From CAWCTB01 sp963798275 (lineage in GTDB: Bacteria > Acidobacteriota > Terriglobia > Terriglobales > Acidobacteriaceae), in contig CAWCTB010000051.1 of NCBI GenBank assembly GCA_963798275.1, positions 1 through 64,000 on the forward strand: a DNA stretch of 64,000 nt. Reading direction: 5' to 3'. Both the position numbers and the translations under genes were made by a program. Positions 55,608 to 64,000 of this stretch are shown here, in pieces. Each line of letters starts with the position of its first letter. Position 1 is the stretch's first letter. The notes beneath the pieces were generated by a model, which was not told where the DNA came from, searched no databases, and worked only from the letters and a program-made list of their open reading frames with translations.

Positions 55608-58511
55608 ATGGCAACTACCACACTCGCACCTTCGCCGATCACCCCGGATCAGATCAAGGCGTCGTTATCCACGGTCATCGCCAGCGAACGCATCCTCATC
55701 CGTCCCATCGACCTTATCGCGTACGCCTCGGACGCAAGTTTCTATCGCCTCATCCCGAAGGCCGTGGTGCAGGCCAGCAGCATAGAGGAGGTGCAGGCGC
55801 TGTTTGCCTTCAGCCAGCGCTCGGGGATCCCCATGACCTTTCGCGCTGCCGGATCGAGCCTCTCGGGACAATCGATCACCGATGGCCTGCTGGTTGAGGT
55901 GGCGCGGCATTGGCGCGACGTGCAGGTCGAAGATGCGGGGAAAAGGATTCGCTGCCAGCCGGGGGTAATTGGTGCGCGTGCGAATCAGTTGCTGGTGCCC
56001 TATGGCAGCAAGATCGGTCCCGATCCGGCGTCGATTGCCACCTGCACCATCGGCGGCATTCTGTCGAACAACTCCAGCGGAATGTGTTGCGGGGTCGACC
56101 AAAACGCGTACCACACGCTGGCTTCGATGCGGTTCTTGCTGCCTTCGGGAACCGTCATCGACACGGCACAGCCCGACGCGGACGAACGTTTTCATGCGCT
56201 GGAGCCGGACCTGGCGCGTGGCGTGTTGGAGTTGAAGTCGCGGCTGGAAGCCGACCCTGCAGTGCGCGACCGAGTGCGCCGCAAGTACCGCTCCAAGAAC
56301 ACCACCGGCTACTCGCTTAACGCCTTCCTGGATTTCGACCGGGCTGTCGACATCTTCCAGCATGTATTGATCGGCTCGGAAGGTACGCTGGCTTTCATTG
56401 CCGAAGCCGTATTGGACACCGTGCCTGACCTGCCGGTGAAGTACACCGGGTTGCTGCTGTTTCCCGATCTCTATGCGGCGGCCGCGTCGATTGTGCCTCT
56501 TCGGCAAGCCGGTGCGAAGGCGCTGGAAATCATGGACCGCGCCTCGTTGCGTTCGGTGGAGAACCAGGCCGGAATTCCATCCTCAATCCGTACGCTGCCC
56601 GACGGGGCTGCCGGACTGTTGGCCGAATTTCAATCGGCGCAGGAATCGGATCGCGTTGTGCTCGAGCGCGTGGCCAGTGAATCCGTCGCCGGGCTGAGCC
56701 TCTTTGAACCGGCGTGCTTCACCCACGCCGCCGCCGAGCAGGCTTTGCTTTGGAAGATTCGCTCGGGCATGTTTCCCTCAGTCGGCTCGGTACGGAAATC
56801 GGGAACCACGGTCATTATCGAGGATGTTGCTTTTCCTGTTGAGGCGCTGGCCGATGGGGCCAACGACCTCACCCGTCTCTTCCAGAAACATGACTATGGC
56901 AATGCCATCGTCTTCGGTCACGCCAAGGACGGCAACCTGCACTTCGTCATCACCCAGGGATTCAACGAGCAGGCGGCCATCGATCAGTACGCCCGCTTCA
57001 TCGACGACGTAGTCGAGTTGGTGGTGAAGCGGTATGACGGGGCACTCAAGGCGGAGCACGGCACCGGCCGCAACATGGCGCCGTTCGTCGAGACCGAGTG
57101 GGGAGGCGAGGCCTACGAGGTCATGCGGAGGCTTAAACAACTTGCCGATCCGCACAAACTGCTGAACCCCGGCGTGATCATCAATGCCGACCGTCAGGCA
57201 CATCTCGAGAACCTGAAGCAGTTGCCGACGGTCGAAGAGGAAGTCGACAAGTGCATCGAGTGCGGCTATTGCGAGTCGAAGTGTCCCAGCCGGGAGTTGT
57301 CACTCACGCCCCGCCAGCGCATCGTCGTGCGCCGCGAAATGGCCCGCCTGGAACAGGCCCGCGATGGCAATCAGGCCGGACAGTCTGCCACCGGAACCGC
57401 CGCTGCGAACCTCTACGCCGCTCTGGATCGCGAATTCCCCTACATGGCGCTCGACACCTGCGCCACCGATGGCCTGTGCGCCACCGCGTGTCCCGTCAGC
57501 ATCGACACCGGCAAGCTGGTCAAACGCTTCCGCAATCTGCGTGCGTCGGCCAGCGCGCATCGGCGGGCGGTTCGCATTGCAAAGAATTTTGCCCGAGTGG
57601 AGCGCGCTATCCGCTGGGCCTTGCGCATGGCCCACGCCACGCAAAGCGTGGTGGGCGCCGGGGGTATGCGCTCGCTGACCGGCTTGCTGCGGAGCTTCCT
57701 CGGCGACGGCCTTCCGAATTGGATGCCGGACACGCCTTACGCCGCCGATGCCGTTCCCAAGACGCCTGTCACCGGTGCGCAGGCCGTGTACTTCCCATCT
57801 TGCATTTCGCGCACTATGGGCCGCTTGCCGGGCGAGCAGCAGGACCGCTCGCTGATGCAGGTGATGGTCGAGTTGGCACGGCGCGCTGGAGTGCCCGTCT
57901 ACATCCCCGACAATGTCGAGGGTGTGTGCTGCGGAACGCCGTTTTCGTCGAAGGGATTCGGCCAGGCTCACGACATCGCCGTCAACCACGCCATCGAGCG
58001 CATGTGGAAGTGGTCGGAGCAGGGAATGCTACCGATCGTCGTCGACACCAGCCCTTGCACTTACGGGTTCAAGACGGCACGCTCCTCGCTGACGGAAGAA
58101 AACCAGCGCCGCTTCGACCAACTCACCATCCTCGACTCGATCGAATTCGTACACGACCGGTTGCTGCCCAAGCTGTCAGTGCGGTCGAAGGCCCGCTCCG
58201 TCGCGCTCCACCCGGTATGTTCCGTCACCAAGATGGGCATTGGCGGCAAGCTCGAGGCGGTTGCGCGAGCGTGCAGCAGCGAAGTTGTGATTCCGCTCGA
58301 TGCCGGCTGTTGCGGCTTTGCCGGCGATCGTGGATTCCTGTTTCCGGAACTCACTGCAGCCGCCACACGCCTGGAAGCGATCCAGATTAAAGCTGCCCAG
58401 CCCGACGAGTGCTACTCCAGCAGCCGCACCTGCGAGATCGGCCTCACGCGCGCTACCGGCGACGTTTATCGTTCCTTCCTCTACCTGGTGGAGAAAGCGA
58501 CTCGCGAATAG
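55608..58511 (+). CDS. FAD-linked dehydrogenase fused to Fe-S and CCG domains
   Basis: About 967 residues with three parts. The FAD-binding-4 domain (about 25-230) carries FRAAGSSLSGQSITDG and GGILSNNSSGMCCG; the FAD-oxidase C-terminal domain follows (VFGHAKDGNLHFVITQGF). Two 4Fe-4S motifs are CIECGYCESKCP near 550 and CATDGLCATACP near 620. The last third has CCG-domain cysteine clusters (VCCGTPFSSKGF, DTSPCTYGF, CCGFAGDRGF). Such fusions (YdiJ type) oxidise D-lactate or D-2-hydroxyglutarate and pass electrons to the respiratory chain. GTG four codons earlier is an alternative start. Confidence 0.9.
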   Translation: MATTTLAPSPITPDQIKASLSTVIASERILIRPIDLIAYASDASFYRLIPKAVVQASSIEEVQALFAFSQRSGIPMTFRAAGSSLSGQSITDGLLVEVARHWRDVQVEDAGKRIRCQPGVIGARANQLLVPYGSKIGPDPASIATCTIGGILSNNSSGMCCGVDQNAYHTLASMRFLLPSGTVIDTAQPDADERFHALEPDLARGVLELKSRLEADPAVRDRVRRKYRSKNTTGYSLNAFLDFDRAVDIFQHVLIGSEGTLAFIAEAVLDTVPDLPVKYTGLLLFPDLYAAAASIVPLRQAGAKALEIMDRASLRSVENQAGIPSSIRTLPDGAAGLLAEFQSAQESDRVVLERVASESVAGLSLFEPACFTHAAAEQALLWKIRSGMFPSVGSVRKSGTTVIIEDVAFPVEALADGANDLTRLFQKHDYGNAIVFGHAKDGNLHFVITQGFNEQAAIDQYARFIDDVVELVVKRYDGALKAEHGTGRNMAPFVETEWGGEAYEVMRRLKQLADPHKLLNPGVIINADRQAHLENLKQLPTVEEEVDKCIECGYCESKCPSRELSLTPRQRIVVRREMARLEQARDGNQAGQSATGTAAANLYAALDREFPYMALDTCATDGLCATACPVSIDTGKLVKRFRNLRASASAHRRAVRIAKNFARVERAIRWALRMAHATQSVVGAGGMRSLTGLLRSFLGDGLPNWMPDTPYAADAVPKTPVTGAQAVYFPSCISRTMGRLPGEQQDRSLMQVMVELARRAGVPVYIPDNVEGVCCGTPFSSKGFGQAHDIAVNHAIERMWKWSEQGMLPIVVDTSPCTYGFKTARSSLTEENQRRFDQLTILDSIEFVHDRLLPKLSVRSKARSVALHPVCSVTKMGIGGKLEAVARACSSEVVIPLDAGCCGFAGDRGFLFPELTAAATRLEAIQIKAAQPDECYSSSRTCEIGLTRATGDVYRSFLYLVEKATRE

Positions 58512-58554
58512 AGTCGCAGCGTTTCGGCTTCGTACGTGAGAGACTGTTGGCGCA

Positions 58555-59088
58555 ATGTCCATTCGCCAACTCAGTTCGCGCGTCGTCTACCAGAATCGGT
58601 GGATGCGGGTCCGCGAAGACGAAGTGGAGCGCGACAACGGAGACCGCGGCATCTACGGCGTGGTCGAAAAACATGACTGTGCGATCATCTTAGCTATCGA
58701 AGACGGCCACATCTATCTGGTCGAGCAATTTCGCTATGCCATCGGCCAGCGTTCGCTGGAATTCCCCCAGGGAAGTCTGGAACAGAGTGGCCTCGATCCC
58801 GCGCTGATCGCTCGCGACGAACTGCAGGCGGAAACTGGAATCGAAGCCGCCGACCTCGAGGATCTCGGCGAGATACTGATCGCCCTGGGCTATTCCAACC
58901 AGAGAATGCACGCCTTTCTTGCCACCGGACTCAGCCATGGAGCGAAGCGTCCCGACACCGAAGAACACGATCTCGTGGTTCACAAGGTACCTCTCGCCGA
59001 CTTCGCCACCATGGTCCGCGACAACGTAATCAAGGATGCGCAGACCCTCGCGGCATGGGCGCTCTACCAGTCGCGTCACGGGGAGTAG
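58555..59088 (+). CDS. Nudix hydrolase with a degenerate Nudix box
   Basis: 177 residues, likely ADP-ribose-pyrophosphatase-like (RVVYQNRWMRVREDEVERDNG at the start and ILIALGYSNQRMHAFLATGL after the box). The box reads GSLEQSGLDPALIARDELQAETGI: the expected Glu in GxxxxxE is lost or shifted and the REUxEE core is DELQAE, with Ala for one of the metal-binding Glu. It may be weakly active or work on another substrate. It lies just before glpD, whose apparent start overlaps its end. Confidence 0.82.
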   Translation: MSIRQLSSRVVYQNRWMRVREDEVERDNGDRGIYGVVEKHDCAIILAIEDGHIYLVEQFRYAIGQRSLEFPQGSLEQSGLDPALIARDELQAETGIEAADLEDLGEILIALGYSNQRMHAFLATGLSHGAKRPDTEEHDLVVHKVPLADFATMVRDNVIKDAQTLAAWALYQSRHGE

Positions 59089-60749
59089 CTCCCACCGTCA
59101 TGCGGCGCCGCCACGAATCGCTCAGCCGCATCACCGGACCGAATTCGACGTCTGCGTTATCGGCGGCGGCGCGACCGGTGCGGGCTGCGCGCTCGACGCG
59201 CAGTTGCGTGGTCTGCGAACTGTTCTGCTCGAAGCTGGCGACTTTTCCTCCGCCACGTCGAGTGCTTCGACCAAGCTGGTGCATGGTGGCGTCCGCTATC
59301 TGCAGGAAGCCGTCGCCGATCGCGATCCAGGACAGTATCGCGTGGTGAAGCGCGCCCTGCACGAACGGCGCATTATGCTCGACAATGCTCCGTACCTGGC
59401 CCATCCACTGCAGTTTCTCGTACCGTGTCATACGTTGTGGGATAGCATTTACTACGGTGTGGGAATCAAGCTCTACGACTGGATCGCCGGTGGCAGCAAT
59501 CTTTTCCCCAGCCGCTATTACTCGGTGCAACAGAGCCTTGAGCGGGCGCCGCTCCTCGCTACGCAGGGCCTGCGCGGTGCCATCGCCTACGCCGACGGCC
59601 AGTTCGACGACGCGCGGTTCGCTATGGCCCTGGTCAAGAGCTTCGCTGCGGCTGGTGGCGAAGCGATCAACTACGCGCGGGTCATCGGCCTGGACAAAAA
59701 CCCCCGGATCGCAGCAGTACTTGTACAGGACTCCCTGGCAGGAACTCAGTTCAGCATCAGCGCCCGGGCCTTCGTCAATGCTACCGGCCCTTTCTCTGAC
59801 CACGTACGGCAGATGGCGAATCCCGATCTTCCTAATCGATTGCGGCTCAGTAAGGGCGTCCACATTCTGTTGCCGCTGCCGGAGGCCATGACCGACGCTA
59901 TCCTTGTCCCGAAAACCGACGATGGCCGCGTGATCTTCGCCATCCCCTGGCTGGGCCGACTGTTGGTGGGCACGACCGATACGGAAGTCAGCGGCGACGA
60001 CGAGATCGACCGTTACGCGCGACGAAGCCGACTTCCTGCTGCGCCAACTGAATCGCTATCTTTCCAAGCCCTACTCGCGTGATCAGATTGTCAGCGCCTT
60101 CGCCGGCGTGCGCCCCCTGGTTGCATCGACCGATGCAAGCAGCACCAAGCGACTGATTCGCGATCACGAGGTCGAGGTCGATGCGCGCAGCGGGCTGATC
60201 AGTGTGCTGGGAGGGAAGTGGACGACCTACCGCGCCATGGCTCAGGATGGTGTCGACGCCGTGCAGCGCAGCCTGGAAATCGCAGTGAGCGAGCCGCGAA
60301 CGCAAGCCTACAAACTTGCCGGGTCGGACGGCTACCATCCGGATTTCTGGCAAAAGCTGGTCGCAGAATATGGCATGAGCTCGCTAACCGCCCAGCACCT
60401 CGCCGAGAAGTTTGGCGCGGAAGCAGCGGAAGCGTGCGCTCTGGCAAAAGGCCGGCCTGAGCTGTGGCTGCCGCTGGTTGCCGGGCTTGCGCCCATCCGC
60501 GCCGAAGTTGTCTACGCCGTTCAAGAGGAGATGGCTATGACCCTCGAGGATGTGCTGGCGCGGCGCATAGGGTTGCAGTTCTTCAGTTGGCGCGCTGCGA
60601 TAGAGGCTGCACCCGCGGCGGCTGGCCTGATGGCCCCTATCCTCGGCTGGTCGCACGCGGACGAACAGGCTGCGGTATCGAGGTACGTCAACCGCATCTG
60701 TTCCGCCATGCAAAGAATTGGCTTGGAGCCTGACACCTCCATGGCGTAG
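59036..60749 (+). CDS. glpD: Glycerol-3-phosphate dehydrogenase GlpD, frameshifted
   Basis: About 560 residues. It oxidises glycerol 3-phosphate at the membrane with FAD. The FAD fold starts EFDVCVIGGGATGAGCALDAQLRG, with STKLVHGGVRYLQ and VRPLVASTDASSTKRLIRDHEVEV further on. One extra base in GACC near 60011 splits the two halves. The start is unclear: the only in-frame ATG (59036) overlaps the Nudix gene by 53 bases, whereas the ATG at 59100, a natural place, is in another frame. Followed by glpK and glpF. Confidence 0.85.
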
Positions 60750-60775
60750 AAAGTCTGTTCACGGAAAACCGAACC

Positions 60776-62286
<1,511 letters not shown>

Positions 62287-62287
<1 letters not shown>

Positions 62288-63018
62288 TGGCGTCCCCGGT
62301 GTTGGGCGAGTTCGCGGGAACCCTGGTGCTGATTCTGCTGGGAGACGGCGTGGTCGCCAATGTCGTACTGAAGCGCTCCAAGGCGGAGAATGCCGGCTGG
62401 ATGGTGATCACCGCAGGATGGGCCTTCGCGGTGCTTTGCGGGATCCTGACCGCCGTGGCCTTTGGCAGCTCCGACGCTCACATCAATCCCGCCGTCACGC
62501 TTGCCTTCGCTATCACCTCCGGCAACTTTGCCAAGGTTATTCCCTATTCCATCGCGCAGTTTTTAGGCGCTTTTTGTGGCGCAACGCTGGTCTGGCTCTA
62601 CTTCCTGCCGCACTGGAGGCTGACGGAGGACCCCGGAGCTAAACTCGCAGCCTTCTGCACCGCGCCCGCCATCCGCCATTACGCGGGCAACATCTTCTGC
62701 GAGATCATCGGCACCATGTTGCTCATCATCGTGGTGGCGGCCATCGGATCAAAGGCCGTCGCCCCCAATGGGCTGGCCGCTGGCCTACCGCCCTACTTTG
62801 TCGCCATGCTGGTATGGGCCATCGGCCTCTCGCTGGGAGGCACCACGGGTTACGCCATCAATCCTGCTCGCGACTTCGGACCGCGCGTGGCTCACGCCGT
62901 CTGGCCCATCGCAGGGAAGGGAAGTTCTGACTGGGCCTACGCTGCGATCCCGATCTTCGGACCATTTCTCGGTGCCGCGCTGGCCGCGCTGATCATCAAG
63001 GCCGCCCACATCACCTAG
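62287..63018 (+). CDS. glpF: Glycerol facilitator (MIP family)
   Basis: 243 residues with six membrane segments. The two NPA boxes are HINPAVTLAF and YAINPARDFGPR; the Asp after the second NPA marks glycerol-conducting aquaglyceroporins rather than water-only aquaporins. It lets glycerol enter by diffusion, trapped by GlpK. The start is translationally coupled to glpK. Confidence 0.95.
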
Positions 63019-63026
63019 TAGTGAGC

Positions 63027-63054
63027 TACCAGTTACCGGTCACCAGTTACCGCA
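63027..63054. repeat. Heptamer array between glpF and cysE
   Basis: TACCAGT, TACCGGT, CACCAGT and TACCGCA follow one another, consensus (T/C)ACC(A/G)GT. It lies nine bases after the glpF stop and before the cysE stop. Confidence 0.65.
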
Positions 63055-63058
63055 ATTT

Positions 63059-63770
63059 TCAGATCTGGTACTCGATCTCAATCTCCAGCGCCCGCTCCAA
63101 CCCGTCGTGTCCCACAACGCCAGAGTCTCGTCCTTGCAGCTGCCGCACCTCTCCCCGCAAGCGTCTTTACTTCATTAGCGACGGCTGCCAGCGCCTCCGA
63201 GAGCGGGTCGTTGATCTGCTTGGGGTCGGTGATCACCACACGTTTGCCCTCGCGGAAGACAACGTGCGCCGGAACCCCGACCACCGTCGAATTGTCCGGC
63301 ACATCGCGCAGCACCACCGAGCCAGCCCCGACACGCACGTTTTCCCCGACTGTGATGGAGCCTAGAATCTTCGCCCCGGCCCCGACTACCACGTTGTCGC
63401 ATATCGTGGGATGCCGCTTCCCGGTCTCCTTGCCCGTGCCCCCGAGCGTGACTCCCTGATAGAGGGTCACGTCGTCGCCAACGATGGTGGTCTCACCAAT
63501 TACCACCCCCATGCCGTGATCGATAAAGAAGCGGCGGCCGATCTGGGCTCCGGGATGGATCTCGATGCCCGTAAGCCAGCGTGCGACCTGTGACAGCGCG
63601 CGCGCCGGAAAGCGCATGCCGTGCGTCCACAGCCAGTGATAGAAGCGGTACCACCACAAGGCGTGCAGACCCGAATACAGCAGCACCACTTCCAGCTTTG
63701 ACGTCGCCGCAGGATCGCGTTCCAGCACCGCAGCGATGTCTTCGCGCATCAGTGAGAAATACGTTGCCAT
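63059..63770 (-). CDS. cysE: Serine O-acetyltransferase, frameshifted near the end
   Basis: About 236 residues after correction. It acetylates serine, the first step of cysteine synthesis. The left-handed beta helix (GIEIHPGAQIGRRFFIDHGMGVVIGETTIVGDDV and TLGGTGKETGKRHPTI) carries the catalytic His/Asp. The C-terminal tail in the main frame is implausible (RGAAAARTRLWRCGT); removing one base from the CCCC run at 63153-63156 gives EVRQLQGRDSG and a natural acidic end EIEIEYQI-stop at 63059. The uncorrected stop is at 63078. It starts two bases after cysK. Confidence 0.9.
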
Positions 63771-63772
63771 GG

Positions 63773-64000
63773 CTACACCAAGACCGGCTCGGTAGGCAGC
63801 GCCAGGGCCTCTTCCCGCAGTTGCTGGAAGAGAACGCTGCTCAGATAGCGCTCGCCGAACGAGGGCAGCACCACCACGATCAGCTTCCCGGCATTCTCTT
63901 CGCGCTTCGCCACCTCCAACGCAGCGACTACCGCTGCGCCCGATGAGATCCCCATCAGCAAGCCTTCTTCGGTCGAAAGCCGGCGCGCCATGGTGATGGC
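63773..64000 (-). CDS. cysK: Cysteine synthase, C-terminal part
   Basis: The last 75 residues of an O-acetylserine sulfhydrylase: ARRLSTEEGLLMGISSGAAVVAALEVAKRE is the glycine-rich PLP-phosphate loop, and VVVLPSFGERYLSS is the usual ending. The start lies beyond the window. It precedes cysE by two bases, so serine is acetylated and sulfhydrylated by one operon. Confidence 0.92.
   Translation of the reverse strand, partial: AITMARRLSTEEGLLMGISSGAAVVAALEVAKREENAGKLIVVVLPSFGERYLSSVLFQQLREEALALPTEPVLV

Overview
The window looks like a chromosomal segment of an Acidobacteriota bacterium (class Terriglobia, Koribacter-like). This is inferred from high GC, many secreted peptidases and BNR/NHL-repeat proteins, HAE1 and HME RND pumps, and intergenic stem-loops of the GGGGC-TGAA-GCCCC kind. 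It is mostly ordinary chromosome: no phage, insertion sequence, CRISPR array or defence island was seen.

Layout. 0.5-12.6 kb: exported M20 and M28 peptidases, a small PAS/CxxC protein, an exported GyrI-like domain, yebC, two VOC proteins with an AraC-type regulator, an orphan EmrB-type exporter, a CPBP membrane protease, thiS and an N-terminally truncated ATP-grasp protein. 12.6-21.7 kb: an HAE1 RND pump with its adaptor, a 1113-residue exported BNR-repeat protein, tRNA-Leu(UAA) and a small membrane protein. 21.8-27.4 kb: a czcB-czcA-czcC heavy-metal efflux operon. 27.5-31.8 kb: a tautomerase homologue lacking Pro1, then emrA and tolC divergent from a TetR regulator. 31.8-39.4 kb: a nine-gene minus-strand run rimO-yacG-pgpA-NHL protein-hypothetical-cinA-thpR-plsY-gpsA, mixing phospholipid synthesis and housekeeping. 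39.5-40.8 kb: ffs (SRP RNA) and fabH. 41.2-44.6 kb: a repeat-rich coiled-coil protein, then aspartase and class I fumarase, which together convert aspartate to malate. 44.9-50.4 kb: YpdA-like oxidoreductase, periplasmic alpha-carbonic anhydrase, aldehyde dehydrogenase, B12-binding radical SAM protein. 50.5-55.4 kb: two Spy-like chaperones, a large porin-like protein and an exported hypothetical. 55.6-63.0 kb: a glycerol/hydroxyacid module (FAD/Fe-S dehydrogenase, Nudix, glpD, glpK, glpF). 63.0-64.0 kb: cysE and the C-terminal end of cysK, the start of which lies beyond the window.

The most striking whole-window pattern is that eight otherwise convincing genes (czcB, czcA, czcC, tolC, aspA, fum, glpD, cysE) each need one or two single-base corrections, about 12 in all, and nearly all are explained by one extra base. 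Central genes such as fumarase and cysE are hit, so sequencing or assembly error is the leading explanation. Other unexplained structure: three intergenic arrays of four degenerate 7-bp units, a cluster of TGAA-loop hairpins partly duplicated in tandem, and a roughly 185-bp element bounded by inverted 13-mers.
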